NCBI GenBank assembly: GCA_963728845.1
Contig: CAVSLS010000052.1
Location: forward strand, 315,399-379,398
DNA length: 64,000 nt
Origin: Bog-473 sp963728845
GTDB taxonomy: Bacteria > Actinomycetota > Acidimicrobiia > Acidimicrobiales > RAAP-2
Direction of reading: 5' to 3'
Within the stretch, counting starts at the first letter, position 1. The number at the start of each line of letters is the position of its first letter. The notes under the pieces are model-generated. The model saw only the letters and a program-made list of their open reading frames with translations, made no database searches and had not been told where the DNA came from. Made by a program: the position numbers and the translations under genes. Below are positions 54,242 through 63,659 of the stretch, piece by piece.

Positions 54242-55836
54242 TGTGGGCTCCTGAGCGTTTCACTGGCGATGCGGTGTGCATTGGCCATGATCGTCAAGGT
54301 GAAGGTCGTGGCGGGAACCTCCGGAAAGACCGACGCGTCCACCAGGTGGATGCGGTCCCACGCGGCCAGGCGCCCCGTCCGATCGGTCGTGGTGGCCGTG
54401 CGCGACCGACCATGAGGAAAGCTCGCCCCGAAGTGGTAGCTCTTCGCCGCCGGGGACAACGAGATCATGGGGACCGCCGGCCAGAGGTCCAGCGCCGGGG
54501 CGACCTTGAGCATCGAACGCACCAGAGCCCGCAACATGGGTGGCCATCGGCCACCGGCTTCGCCCCCCACCTCCAGGACCGGCAACCGATCGTGTCCTCC
54601 TCCGGACACCCGACGCGCGACGATCTTCACCGTGGGTGACGCCCATCCCGGCACGTAGCCGAGTCCCACCGAGACCCGCCGGAGCAGCGCCGCCAGCGCC
54701 GGTTCGGCTCCCGGACGCCGGATCGCTCCGGGTACCGACGCAAGAAACGCCGGGTTGTACTCGTAGAAGTGGACCTGGCAGAGATCCACACCGTCGCCGC
54801 TGACGTCGTAGAGCAGATTGAACTGGTTGAGGGTGAAATTCCGTGCAGAGCGCGGATCCGGAATGGCACGCAACGACATTGTTGGCATCACGAACTGCAC
54901 GGACTCCTGAAGGTAGACAGGCTGATCGAAGGCACCGAGGGAGCCGAGCACCAGCCGCGCCGTGCCGATCCCGCCACATGCCACGAAGATCCGGTCAGCC
55001 CCTATTCGCTCCACCCGCCCTGTCCGGGTACTCCGGACCAGCACGTGTGGCTCACCATCGACCTCGTCGAGATGGACGGCGAGGATGTCGGGCCGATACC
55101 TGATGCGCTTCTTGGCGCGAAGACGGTCGAACGTGTGCGAGCTCGAGTAGATGAGCTGGTGAGGGCAACCGGTCATGCACAGGCCACAGCGAGTGCACTC
55201 GTCGGACCTGAAAGCCAGCCGAGCCCGGCCCAGAGTTATGCCGTGCGACCGGACCAGAGCCCGTCGCTGCCGGTACCGGCCCAGTACGCGTTCGGTCCGG
55301 TCCGCGGACGGTGGCAGCGATCGGGCCGGAGCCATCAACGGGAAGAGCTCGTTCAGGTCGTCCTCCTCTCCGGCCAGGTCCATCTCTCCCAAGGCGGTGC
55401 GGTAGTGCGGCTCCATCTCGCTCCATGTGATGGGCCAGCCACCAAACGTTTGTTTGGAGAACGGCATGATCTGGGCACCCCAGACGTTCGAAAAACCCCC
55501 ATACGCCCCCGAGACGAGCGACGGGTTGGCCAACCCATGCGGCTCGATCCCAGCCAGCTGCCCGGCGTCACGGAAGGGAAAGTCGGATCCGTACGCCCGC
55601 TTCTCCGGCAGTCCTCCACGACGGGTCGGTACGGGTTGACGACTGATGCGCTCGACATCGGCCGCCGACCACCGTCCCTCGTCAGTGGTCGCGAGCCGAT
55701 GCAGGGTCGACCGTAGATCCGGTTCGAGCAAGCCGCCCACATCGATGACGGTGACCTGCTGTGCCGGATCAGCCGTCAGGGCCAGGGCGGCCCCCGCCGC
55801 CCCGGGACCGGATCCGATGATCAGCGCTGTCGGCAT
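54238..55836 (-). CDS. GMC-type FAD oxidoreductase with ferredoxin-like cysteine cluster
   Basis: A 532-residue protein. The N-terminal dinucleotide motif is ALIIGSGPGAAGAALAL; the family pattern GIGTARLVLGSLG and the C-terminal VDASVFPEVPATTFTLTIMA then NAHRIA are those of GMC/cholesterol-oxidase-type enzymes, here carrying the His-Asn-type active-site region. Unusually, residues near 215-228 read CTRCGLCMTGCPHQ, a CxxCxxCxxxCP motif that in ferredoxins binds a [4Fe-4S] cluster. The protein may pass electrons to an external acceptor instead of oxygen. It overlaps the SDR gene by four bases. Substrate, perhaps a sugar or polyprenol-linked alcohol, is unknown. Confidence 0.85.
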   Translation of the reverse strand: MPTALIIGSGPGAAGAALALTADPAQQVTVIDVGGLLEPDLRSTLHRLATTDEGRWSAADVERISRQPVPTRRGGLPEKRAYGSDFPFRDAGQLAGIEPHGLANPSLVSGAYGGFSNVWGAQIMPFSKQTFGGWPITWSEMEPHYRTALGEMDLAGEEDDLNELFPLMAPARSLPPSADRTERVLGRYRQRRALVRSHGITLGRARLAFRSDECTRCGLCMTGCPHQLIYSSSHTFDRLRAKKRIRYRPDILAVHLDEVDGEPHVLVRSTRTGRVERIGADRIFVACGGIGTARLVLGSLGAFDQPVYLQESVQFVMPTMSLRAIPDPRSARNFTLNQFNLLYDVSGDGVDLCQVHFYEYNPAFLASVPGAIRRPGAEPALAALLRRVSVGLGYVPGWASPTVKIVARRVSGGGHDRLPVLEVGGEAGGRWPPMLRALVRSMLKVAPALDLWPAVPMISLSPAAKSYHFGASFPHGRSRTATTTDRTGRLAAWDRIHLVDASVFPEVPATTFTLTIMANAHRIASETLRSPQ

Positions 55837-56122
55837 GGTGGGCTCAGGTGGTCGCGGAACCGGGCACCGTCGTCACCACCCCCCGCCGGAACCAAGGCGC
55901 CCCAAGGTCGGCATCGTACTCGCGTGACATGCCGCAGGGCCGAACATCAGTCGAGTCGGCCCACCAGCAGTGATCGCCTGAGTGCGATCTGCGGCCTCGA
56001 CGGACCTTCGACCCGGCGCGAATGGACGAAAATTTCTTCTATTTGATCCGATCGGCTCTACCTCGACGGGGAGCTCGTGGTCAATCCTTGCATGGTAGGC
56101 CCAGTTGGGAGCGGAGCGACGC

Positions 56123-57136
56123 ATGTCGTCAGGGACGAGCAAAGAGGCGGGCAGGCTGCGCGCCATTCACGAGGCGGAGACTGTGGAGCTTCGAGCAATT
56201 CACAACGGAGAAACAACAGGCCAGACGGGAGCCAATACTCCATTCGGGCAAGAGGGGCAGAGGTTTCCACAGGTGCGCGATGAAGCGCCGGCCGGAGAGA
56301 TGCCTCGCGTCGGCCCGAAGCTCGTGCCGCGGGACGTGGAGCCCACCGTGAGCATTGTGATCCCGACCAAGAACGAGGCGCGCAACCTGCCATACGTCCT
56401 GTCGAGGCTCCCGGACGACTACGAAGTGATCGTCGTCGACGGAAACTCGACGGACGACACCGTCGGCGTCGCTCAACGCCTGAGGCCCGACATCACCGTC
56501 ATCCGCCAGACCCGTGGGGGCAAGGGAAACGCTCTCGCCTGCGGCTTTGCCGCAGCCACGGGCGACTTCATCGTGATGATCGACGCGGACGGCTCGAACG
56601 ACCCCGCAGAGATACCCCGCTTCGTCACCACCCTGAAGGAAGGCGCTGATTTTGCCAAGGGGTCCCGGTTCCTCTCCGGCGGGGGGAGCCTGGACATCAG
56701 TTTGATCCGGAGATGCGGCAACTTCTGGCTGAACAAGATCGTCAACCTGATCTACGGAACTCGGTACACGGACCTCTGCTACGGCTACAACGCCTTCCGG
56801 CGAGCATGCCTGGACGTCATGAGGCTCAATGCGCCCGAGATCGAGGGCTCGGAGCCCGGGGTGATGCTCTGGGGCGACGGCTTCGAGGTCGAGACCTTGA
56901 TCAACGTGCGGATCGCCAAAGCAGGTCTTCGGGTGACAGAGGTTCCGAGCTTCGAGTCCTGCCGTCACTTCGGGGCGAGCAACCTGAACGCCTTCTCCGA
57001 CGGAATGCGAGTGCTGAGGACCATCCGTGTCGAGAGCAAGGGCGCGCGGAACGCAGCCGCGACGTCGAGACTCTCGGAACGAAAGACGGCAGCTTCGTGG
57101 GCCCTGTTGTCCACAATCAGCGACGAGGCTGTTTGA
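56123..57136 (+). CDS. Glycosyltransferase family 2, dolichol-phosphate-mannose-synthase-like
   Basis: About 337 residues from ATG 56123, downstream of GGGAGCGGAG. The GT2 core is VSIVIPTKNEARNLPYVLSR, YEVIVVDGNSTDDTVGVAQR, then GGKGNALACGFAAATGDFIV with DADGSNDPAEIP, the pattern of DPM1-like transferases that charge polyprenyl phosphate with one sugar. The first 75 residues are hydrophilic and not part of the fold. A C-terminal segment has no strong membrane helices, so it is the soluble type. It lies downstream of the GMC gene but on the opposite strand. Confidence 0.88.
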   Translation: MSSGTSKEAGRLRAIHEAETVELRAIHNGETTGQTGANTPFGQEGQRFPQVRDEAPAGEMPRVGPKLVPRDVEPTVSIVIPTKNEARNLPYVLSRLPDDYEVIVVDGNSTDDTVGVAQRLRPDITVIRQTRGGKGNALACGFAAATGDFIVMIDADGSNDPAEIPRFVTTLKEGADFAKGSRFLSGGGSLDISLIRRCGNFWLNKIVNLIYGTRYTDLCYGYNAFRRACLDVMRLNAPEIEGSEPGVMLWGDGFEVETLINVRIAKAGLRVTEVPSFESCRHFGASNLNAFSDGMRVLRTIRVESKGARNAAATSRLSERKTAASWALLSTISDEAV

Positions 57137-57615
57137 CCGAGCCGCAACCGGGAAACTGAACGAGCTGCTCACCGACGATCGGATCAAACGATCTCGGTGC
57201 GCATCGAGAGTTTCAAGCCACGTCCCGTCGATGCCTGGTCCTCCGGGGGAGGTGGAGGCCCCCACCGGGCGATCGCTGCCTATCAAGGTTGCCGATGCAG
57301 TCGTCACAGAGACGACCGAAGGATCTACCCGTGCCGAGACGACGCCGGTCCACCCGACCGATCCTCGAAACTGGTCCGGACCAACCACAACGGTGGCACG
57401 CGCCGTAAATCTGTTTGCGGGCGCCTCTACCCTCTTGTTGGCTCATTGATTCCGCATCCGTGGAGAATGTGACACTCACAGGGGTCGTATCGGCCTACCC
57501 AGCACGATACTTAGGGTGAGTGCGTGCAACTGGGATGGTTCACCAGGTGTTCTGCGTCGGGTGCTCGAACCTTGTCGCAGCACCCGGCAGGGTCTACTCT
57601 CCTAGCAGGAGGCCG
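57137..57615. other. Intergenic region, no gene seen
   Basis: About 480 bases with scattered open frames (for example 57213-57479 minus) of low complexity. The end contains AGGAGG at 57607-57612 which serves the next gene. Confidence 0.35.
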
Positions 57616-58090
57616 ATGTTCGTCACGAATCATGTGCTCTCGGGGGTCGTGATCGGTCGACTCCTCGAGCAGCGTCCGGTGGCCGCCTTCTTCGTCGGCG
57701 TTGGATCGCACCTTGCGTTGGACATGGTGCCCCACTGGGGTTGTGAATTTGAGGACGCCCGACGGCAAGGAACTCTTTCTTCGATACGCGAAACGGGATG
57801 GTTTGCTGGGACTGCTCGTGATGGCGTGTGCTGCGGGCGCGGTGGGCCGGGGGTCCCGGAACGCCACGATCGCGGCGATGGCCGGGGCAGTTCTGCTCGA
57901 CGCGGACAAGCCGATGATCTACTACTTCGGGCGCAATCCATTCCCGAGGGCAGTCAGACGAATTCATGCTCGGGCCCAGAACGAATCAGCGGAGGGCATC
58001 CCGAACGAGATCCTGTTTGGATTGTCGTGTGCGATCGCGGACGCGGTTCTCGCGGTGAGCTCCCGGCGCCGCGACTCGTCCGAGTCGTAG
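57616..58090 (+). CDS. Small membrane protein, frame broken once
   Basis: ATG 57616 follows AGGAGG and reads MFVTNHVLSGVVIGRLLEQR, then VAAFFVGVGSHLALDMVPHW. In the +1 frame from about 57735 it continues VNLRTPDGKELFLRYAKRDG, LLGLLVMACAAGAVGRG, AGAVLLDADKPMIYYFGRNP and IPNEILFGLSCAIADAVLAV, ending at 58090. Removing one base of the GGGGTT run restores about 157 residues with four hydrophobic segments and conserved Asp/His residues suggestive of a metal-dependent membrane hydrolase such as the YdjM group. The assignment of function is weak. Confidence 0.6.
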
Positions 58091-58138
58091 CCGGCGACCT
58101 TCCCCTGGGCTTCGAGAGCCCACTCGACCGCAGACGCG

Positions 58139-58170
58139 ACCGTGCCCCCGGATCTCTCCAGGGGCACGGT
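58139..58170. terminator. Strong bidirectional stem-loop terminator
   Basis: ACCGTGCCCC (58139-58148) pairs perfectly with GGGGCACGGT (58161-58170) over a 12-base loop. It lies between the convergent genes ending at 58090 and 58196 and can act for both. Confidence 0.7.
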
Positions 58171-58195
58171 GGTGACGCTGGGCGGCGGGATCTGC

Positions 58196-59731
58196 CTACG
58201 CGTTGCTTCCGGCGATCCCAACCACAGGCTTGTTCAGCGTGATGGATCCAGTCGAGCCCCAGAAGAAGGCGTCCCCGTAGTTGAAGATGCCGCCGTCCGT
58301 GGCAGTCTCCCAGTACCCCTGACCATCAGGCGTCGACGCCATTCCGACGACCGGCTTGTTCAGGGGCATGGATGCGGGCGAGCCGAAGAACGGCGCGTTG
58401 AAGGCGAACAGTCCGCCGTCGGACGCCACCTCCCAGTAGCCGCCGGTGGCCTGGTCGCCGGCGATACCCACGATCGGCTTGTTGAGCGGCTTGCCTCCCA
58501 TTGAACCCAGGAAGGCGGCGTCGCCGAAGTTGAAGATCCCACCGTCGCTCGCCACCTCCCAGTAGCCGAGGCCGTCGGGCGTGGTGGCGATGCCGACCAC
58601 CGGTTTGTTCAGCGGTTTGCCGCCCATGGAGCCGTACAACTTGGCGTCACCAAAGTTGAAGATGCCGCCGTCGGCTGCCACCTCCCAGTAGCCGAGACCG
58701 TCCGGTGTGCTCACCATGCCGACGATGGGCGCGTTGAGGGGCTTGCCGCCCATGGAGCCGAAGAACGGCGCGTTGAAGGCAAACAATCCGCCGTCGCCTG
58801 CCACCTCCCAATAGCCACCGGTCCGAGGGTCGGCGGCGATCCCGACGATGGGCTGGTTGAGGGGCTTGCCGCCCATTGAGCCGTAGAACGGTGCGTCGTA
58901 GGCGAAGATGCCACCGTCGGAAGCGGCCACCCAATAGCCGAACTGGACGCTCACCTGGTTGGCGGCCAACGAGTCCTCCAGGGAGAAGTACGTCGACGCA
59001 CCGGGGGCCAAGCCTCCGTTGAAGTTGACCACGCCGGAGGCGGTGTCGGCGCTGATGTTGGAGAAGCTCGTGGTGGGACCCTGGTAGTCGCTTCCGTTCG
59101 GGTCAGGGCCCGAGGCGTTGGCGCTGCCTGCCAACTGCGAAGCGTTGCAGTAGCCGTCGCCCGTGAAGCCCGCCGGGGGTTCGCCCAACCCGCCCACCTG
59201 ACCACCACTGCCCGTGCCAACGGCAGCCGTGTTGGACCCACCGGTGGCGTAGGTGCAGATGCCGTCACCATCGAAGCCGAATATCGGGGTCGAGGTCGAC
59301 TCGCCGGAGAGTTGGATGGCAAAGAGCGGCTTGCTCGAAGTGTTCACGATCCCGACGAGTGTGTCCTCGATGTCGTCATATGGCTGTTGCGAGCCGGCGA
59401 TCGGTGTCACGCTGGTGGCCTGGTTGTTGGTGTCTTGGAGCACCGTCTCACCATTGTTGCTGACGACGATCAGCAGCCCGCAGCTGTTGTCGTATCCGAT
59501 TGCGGGGCACTCGTTGAAGTGTGGACCTGTCGAGGTCCCAGGGAAGCCTGGGAGGTCATGCGCGCTGACGGGCCCCGAGGTGTGCGGTACGACTTTCGGA
59601 TCGGCGCCTGCGCGGGCCGGCAGGAGAACGACGACGGCGACGAACGCCAGAAGCAAGACCGCCGCACAGGCAGCCCGAAGAGGTTGTCGAAGCCCTACAG
59701 GTGAGAGAAACGAGGCGCTTCGGGTGTGCAT
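58196..59731 (-). CDS. Secreted six-repeat (GYW-type) protein
   Basis: A 511-residue protein with a signal peptide (ACAAVLLLAFVAVVVLLPAR, then AGADPK). A disulfide-bearing N-terminal domain of about 240 residues (NECPAIGYDNSCGLLIVVSN, DGDGICTYATGGSN) is followed by six repeats of 41-42 residues opening GYWEVASDGG and ending PIVGIAxxP. The repeats match those of the GH16-type protein at 38467, including the number six, consistent with one propeller. Start ATG 59731 follows GGGAG; a promoter is visible at 59761-59789. There is no catalytic domain, so it may bind cell-surface polymers. Confidence 0.9.
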   Translation of the reverse strand: MHTRSASFLSPVGLRQPLRAACAAVLLLAFVAVVVLLPARAGADPKVVPHTSGPVSAHDLPGFPGTSTGPHFNECPAIGYDNSCGLLIVVSNNGETVLQDTNNQATSVTPIAGSQQPYDDIEDTLVGIVNTSSKPLFAIQLSGESTSTPIFGFDGDGICTYATGGSNTAAVGTGSGGQVGGLGEPPAGFTGDGYCNASQLAGSANASGPDPNGSDYQGPTTSFSNISADTASGVVNFNGGLAPGASTYFSLEDSLAANQVSVQFGYWVAASDGGIFAYDAPFYGSMGGKPLNQPIVGIAADPRTGGYWEVAGDGGLFAFNAPFFGSMGGKPLNAPIVGMVSTPDGLGYWEVAADGGIFNFGDAKLYGSMGGKPLNKPVVGIATTPDGLGYWEVASDGGIFNFGDAAFLGSMGGKPLNKPIVGIAGDQATGGYWEVASDGGLFAFNAPFFGSPASMPLNKPVVGMASTPDGQGYWETATDGGIFNYGDAFFWGSTGSITLNKPVVGIAGSNA

Positions 59732-59760
59732 GGCAAGCTCCCTTCATCCAGTGCCCCGGT

Positions 59761-59789
59761 ATTGGAACAGTCCAAATGCAACCTGTCAA
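59761..59789 (-). promoter_or_regulatory. Sigma-70-type promoter of the six-repeat protein gene
   Basis: On the minus strand TTGACA (59784-59789) is followed after 17 bases by TCCAAT (59761-59766), four of six matches to TATAAT. The transcript would start near 59754, giving a short leader with GGGAG before ATG 59731. A further TTGACG lies upstream. Confidence 0.6.
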
Positions 59790-60109
59790 CTGAAAACCCG
59801 TCAACAAAATTTCCTCGTTCGTCGTGGTCCGTGCCTGCGAGGTGAGCTCGCCGTTGGGCATCTCCCACGATGCAGACAAGGAGGCGACAATTTGGTCGTG
59901 GTGCTCCCACGAACGGTTTGCGGACGCGCGTCGACAACTCCTTGTGCATGCACACGCATGCCGGTCTTCCTCTTGTTGCTTGTCGATTCGGGCCGCAAGA
60001 GTGACGGAGGTCACGGGTCGCGGTTACACCAAGCTGCCGGGCCGACCGTGTCACCCGAGGCGAACCGTGGGCCGGCGGCCAGGAGGGACGATGCGAGTCG
60101 CTTCGCCCC
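59790..60109. other. Intergenic region, no gene seen
   Basis: The 320 bases upstream of the promoter hold only low-complexity frames on both strands. The downstream end abuts a small minus-strand gene. Confidence 0.35.
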
Positions 60110-60421
60110 CTACCTCGATTCGATGAAGTCGTGCAGGCAGGGCCCGAGCGATGCGAGCTCTTCTTCGAGCCGAGCCCGCTCCGCTTCGGGACAGGCGAAG
60201 CGGTCGGGAGACGTCTCGGCCCCCGGGGCGAGGCTCAGTCTGATGAGCGTCTCGTCGTACCGGAGACCGCACACGAGGTGCTCGCAGGGATCGGCACCGG
60301 TCGACTCCTTGAGCCGCCGATACTGCCCACGGGCCCTGAAGAAGTCTTCGACCAGCGAGATGCCGCCCGGGCTCTTCCGATCGACCGCGGTGACCGTCTC
60401 CGACAACAGTTCGGCATACAT
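60110..60421 (-). CDS. Hypothetical small acidic protein
   Basis: About 103 residues from ATG 60421 (the frame is open upstream to 60838). The sequence YAELLSETVTAVDRKSPGGI, EDFFRARGQYRRLKESTGAD, CEHLVCGLRYDETLIRLSLA and ERARLEEELASLGPCLHDFI is helical, with three cysteines, and reads like a real protein instead of a shadow. No ribosome binding site is strong. No family was recognised. The upstream part of the frame conflicts with the small plus-strand gene, so the start is uncertain. Confidence 0.4.
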   Translation of the reverse strand: MYAELLSETVTAVDRKSPGGISLVEDFFRARGQYRRLKESTGADPCEHLVCGLRYDETLIRLSLAPGAETSPDRFACPEAERARLEEELASLGPCLHDFIESR

Positions 60422-60652
60422 CGCCACACCAACACGTTTGCAGGTGGCCCTGGTCGGCCACAGGGCCGAAAGTCCCGAGTCATAGGCCGAAGGTACTGGT
60501 CCTCGACCGTATGAGTGCAGGTGCTGGATCCGTCGTCGCCCAGCCAGAGTGCTCGGCGCTCCGCTCAAGGTCTGGTGCAGATCACCCGAAACTCCTATGT
60601 GGACATCCAGGCCGGTCGCTGGGGCGGGGCACGAGGAGCCGAACCCACGACG

Positions 60653-60856
60653 ATGCGGATATCGAGGGCGGGGCGGTGGTCCAAGCTCGTGGCCGCGTTC
60701 GCCCTCAGTGCGATCGTCGGCATCGGTGCCTACACGGCGACCTACCGCGTCCTGACCCTCATATCCGAGCCCGCGACGGCGGCATGGGTGGCGCCGATCG
60801 CCTCGGTGGCCCACGCCCCGGCCGCACCGGTCACACACGAGACTCGGGCGCCCTGA
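60653..60856 (+). CDS. Possible small single-helix membrane protein
   Basis: ATG 60653 opens 67 residues with a basic start (MRISRAGRWSKL) and one hydrophobic helix (VAAFALSAIVGIGAYTATY) and an Ala/Pro-rich tail. Its 3' half overlaps, antisense, the Ala/Gly-rich end of the sensor kinase gene. Either could be the misread strand. Weak call. Confidence 0.3.
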   Translation: MRISRAGRWSKLVAAFALSAIVGIGAYTATYRVLTLISEPATAAWVAPIASVAHAPAAPVTHETRAP

Positions 60857-62322
60857 CCACCGGAGCCGGACCCGGCGGCGGCGGCGGTCGCAGCTGCGCC
60901 CGGCCAGTACCGCAGGGTCACCACGAAGCGGGAGCCGCCGTCGAAGTCGACGGGCGATTCCGCGCGCACGTTGCCTCCCATGGCCTCTGCCAGCTCCGCC
61001 ACGATCGCCAGCCCCAATCCCGAGCCCAGCCGGCGATTGGGCCCCCGGTCGGCCCGGTAGAACCGTTCGAACACCTTGGTCAGGTCGCCGGCCGCAATAC
61101 CCGGTCCGTCGTCCACGACGGTGATCACGCAGGCACCGGCGGCCGGGTCGTCCGTCATCGTCACGGTCACCGTCGTCAGGGCGAACGTGATGGCGTTCTC
61201 GAGCAGGTTCGCCAGGAGCTGGGCCAGTCGGTCGGGGTCCGCCGCCACGGGCGGCCGGGGGCCCGTGGCGGAGCTGGGCGCCGCCGGGACCCCGTCGGCC
61301 CCGGGCACCTCGAGCACGATCGCCAACCCGCTCTTGGCTGCCGCGGGCCGGAACCCCTCCGCCGTCGTGGTCGCCACTTCCGCCGCATCCGTGGGGCGCA
61401 TGGAGATCGACATCTGCCGCGCCTCGAGCTTCGTCAGGTCGAGCAGGTCGCCCACCAGCCGCTCCAGCCGGCGCGACTCGGCGATGATCACGTCGGCCGC
61501 CTGCCCGTCGTCCTCAATCGCCCCGTCCTGGATCGCCTCCGCGAAGCCGCGGATGGACGTGAGCGGCGTTCGCAGGTCGTGCGAGACCGCGAGCAGGAGG
61601 TGGCGCTCCCGGGCGCGGCCGCCCTCGAGGCTCTGCGCCATGTCGTTGATGGAGCCGGCGAGCGATGCGAACTCGGGGTAGTCGTGGGGTCGGACCGGCA
61701 CACGGCTCGTCAGCTCGCCCGCCGCGATGCGGCCCGTCACTTCCTCGGCCTCGACGAGTGGCCGGGCCATGCGGCGGCTCATCTGCCAGGCCACCAGTGC
61801 GGCGACGAGGAGCGCGGCGCCGCCGGCCACGATGAAGTAGCCCCAGCTCGGCCCGAGGTCGCCCGCGTCGCGGGTGAGGAGGACGGCGACCGTGCCCTCG
61901 AAGGCGATGTGCCGGGGCGAACGCGCCCGCAGACGGTTGCGCTCCTGCTCGGACAGCGTCACCGGCGCGACCGCATAGACGGTGTCGCCCTTGCGCCCCG
62001 ACGTCGTCTGCCCAGCCTGCAGAGCGGCCACGTCGATGTTGTTCGGCGTCAGACCCTCGGGGAGCGCGGAGACCACGTTGCCGAGGCGGTCGATCTCAAT
62101 GAAGTCGGCGTCCTCGAGCGTCAGTGTCTGCTTCATGACGTCGAGGACCTTGAGCGACTCCGACCCGAGCCCGGAGGACGTGAGCGACCGGGCCTCCGAG
62201 ACCAGCTGCGATTCCGCCTGGTCGCGCGCCTGGTTGCGGGTCAGGATCAGGCTGCCCGCGCCCGCGATCACCAGCACGACCGCGACCAGGCCCACCATGG
62301 CCAGCATGAGTCGGCGACGCAT
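60742..62322 (-). CDS. Two-component sensor histidine kinase
   Basis: A 526-residue kinase. TM1 is LAMVGLVAVVLVIAGAGSLI near the start, TM2 is FIVAGGAALLVAALVAWQMS near 165-185, with a sensory loop between; a HAMP domain (RPLVEAEEVTGRIAAGELTS) follows. The phospho-acceptor is His in LLAVSHDLRTPLTSIRGF at about residue 250; the ATPase part has VDDGPGIAAGDLTKVFERFY and GSGLGLAIVAELAEAMGG. The last 55 residues past RFVVTLRYWPG are Ala/Gly-rich and unlike the family. The gene starts three bases after the regulator stop at 62326, forming an MprAB/PhoPR-type pair. Confidence 0.92.
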   Translation of the reverse strand: MRRRLMLAMVGLVAVVLVIAGAGSLILTRNQARDQAESQLVSEARSLTSSGLGSESLKVLDVMKQTLTLEDADFIEIDRLGNVVSALPEGLTPNNIDVAALQAGQTTSGRKGDTVYAVAPVTLSEQERNRLRARSPRHIAFEGTVAVLLTRDAGDLGPSWGYFIVAGGAALLVAALVAWQMSRRMARPLVEAEEVTGRIAAGELTSRVPVRPHDYPEFASLAGSINDMAQSLEGGRARERHLLLAVSHDLRTPLTSIRGFAEAIQDGAIEDDGQAADVIIAESRRLERLVGDLLDLTKLEARQMSISMRPTDAAEVATTTAEGFRPAAAKSGLAIVLEVPGADGVPAAPSSATGPRPPVAADPDRLAQLLANLLENAITFALTTVTVTMTDDPAAGACVITVVDDGPGIAAGDLTKVFERFYRADRGPNRRLGSGLGLAIVAELAEAMGGNVRAESPVDFDGGSRFVVTLRYWPGAAATAAAAGSGSGGQGARVSCVTGAAGAWATEAIGATHAAVAGSDMRVRTR

Positions 62323-62325
62323 CGG

Positions 62326-63003
62326 TCAGCCGAACCGGTAGCCGACGCCCCACACCGTGGCGAGCGGGAGGTCGGACCCGAGCTTCTTTCGCAGCTGCGC
62401 CACGTGGACGTCCACCGTGCGCTCGTCGCCGTACCAGTCGGATCCCCAGACGCCGTCGAGCAGCTGTTGACGCGACAGCGCGAGGCCCACGTTGTTGGCC
62501 AGGAATGCGAGGAGGTCGAACTCGCGGGTGGTCAGTGCGACGACCTCGCCGGCCCGCCGTGCCTCCCGGCGCCGCATGTCGACCTCGAGGTGGCCGACGG
62601 TGATCACCTCCTGCGGCGCCGGGCCCTCGCGCGTCCGGCGCAGGATGGCCCGGACGCGGGCCACCAGCTCGCGGGGCGAGAAGGGCTTCACCAGGTAGTC
62701 GTCGGCACCCAACTCCAGGCCGAGAATGCGATCCACCTCGTCGTCGCGGGCCGTGAGGAAGAGGACGGGCACCGTGCTGCGGGCGCGGATCTCGCGGCAG
62801 ACCTCGAACCCGTCGCGCGCCCCCGGGAGCCCGACGTCGAGGATGACGATCCAGGGGTCCTCCTGCTTGAAGATCTCGAGACCCTTCTCGCCGTCGCCGG
62901 CCAGCAGCACCCGGAAGCCCTCGCGCCGCAGGTAGAGGTCCACCAGGTCGGCGATGTGCGGGTCGTCCTCGACGACGACGACCGTCCCGTTGTCGGTGTT
63001 CAC
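62326..63003 (-). CDS. OmpR/PhoB-family response regulator
   Basis: A 225-residue regulator from GTG 63003. Receiver: VVVVEDDPHIADLVDLYLRR with the acidic pair, phospho-acceptor Asp56 in IVILDVGLPG, and the lysine of DDYLVKPFSP. C-terminal winged helix, about 130-225: LTTREFDLLAFLANNVGLAL, then DVHVAQLRKKLG and VWGVGYRFG. All features match the PhoB/OmpR family. It precedes the kinase gene on the same strand and is translationally coupled by a three-base gap. Target genes unknown. Confidence 0.95.
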   Translation of the reverse strand: MNTDNGTVVVVEDDPHIADLVDLYLRREGFRVLLAGDGEKGLEIFKQEDPWIVILDVGLPGARDGFEVCREIRARSTVPVLFLTARDDEVDRILGLELGADDYLVKPFSPRELVARVRAILRRTREGPAPQEVITVGHLEVDMRRREARRAGEVVALTTREFDLLAFLANNVGLALSRQQLLDGVWGSDWYGDERTVDVHVAQLRKKLGSDLPLATVWGVGYRFG

Positions 63004-63109
63004 CCACCTAGCCTTCCATCTCGCACACCCCGAATTGCCGGAATGTCCTCATTCCTCACAGAACCCTCACGTTTGCCGAACACCACCTTCGCCGGGCGCG
63101 CTCATACCC

Positions 63110-63657
63110 TGATCCGCTTCGGCGCAGCGGCCCTGCCAGGCATCAAGGCCAAGGCCGCCTCGGCACGGACATCTCCCCGTTGCAGCAGCTGAACGCCATG
63201 ATTCAGGGCGACACGACGGTGAGGCAGGCCGCACATGACTTCTCCACGATCTTCACCAATTACCGCGTCTAACTGCTCGTGCTGCCGGCGGCCCGGATCG
63301 CCGCCACCGCCGACCGCGCGACCAGCACGACGCTTCCCGCGCTCACCGCGGACGCGGCCAAGGCGGCCTCCCACGTGAACCCGCGGAACAGCGAGTTCCT
63401 GCAGCCTCTCATCGACGATCTGAACCACCAGATCAGCACCGCCTCGAGTGCGGGCAACGGCCTGGCCGTCACCGTGCTCGCGTACCCCGCCCCAGTGGAA
63501 CGCCAACCACGCCGTGCTCTCGCCGGCCAGGTCGGCTGAGCAGGGCGCGGACACCGCGATCAAGAAGGGGCGGTCGGACGTTCAGGACATCGTGCGGGTC
63601 CTGCGGAGCGGCGCTGCCACCGCCGGCGGCGCCGCGACGACCACCCCGACCGGCTGA
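63110..63657 (+). pseudogene. Secreted helical protein, broken by a stop and a frame shift
   Basis: From about 63145 the frame reads LGTDISPLQQLNAMIQGDTT, then FTNYRV, a TAA at 63269-63271 where a tyrosine is expected, then LLVLPAARIAATADRATSTT, TLPALTADAAKAASHVNPRN. At about 63490-63493 one extra C changes frame to TPPQWNANHAVLSPARSAEQ, GRSDVQDIVRVLRSG. The pattern recalls a common secreted actinobacterial helical protein of unknown function. The N-terminal third including the signal peptide is not readable. Confidence 0.55.
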
Positions 63658-63659
63658 CG

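Noticed and set aside
60511..63192. An 893-codon open frame on the plus strand
   Set aside because: It is antisense to the sensor kinase and response regulator, which have every family motif; the frame is open only because of high GC content and its translation is Arg/Gly/His-rich without domains.
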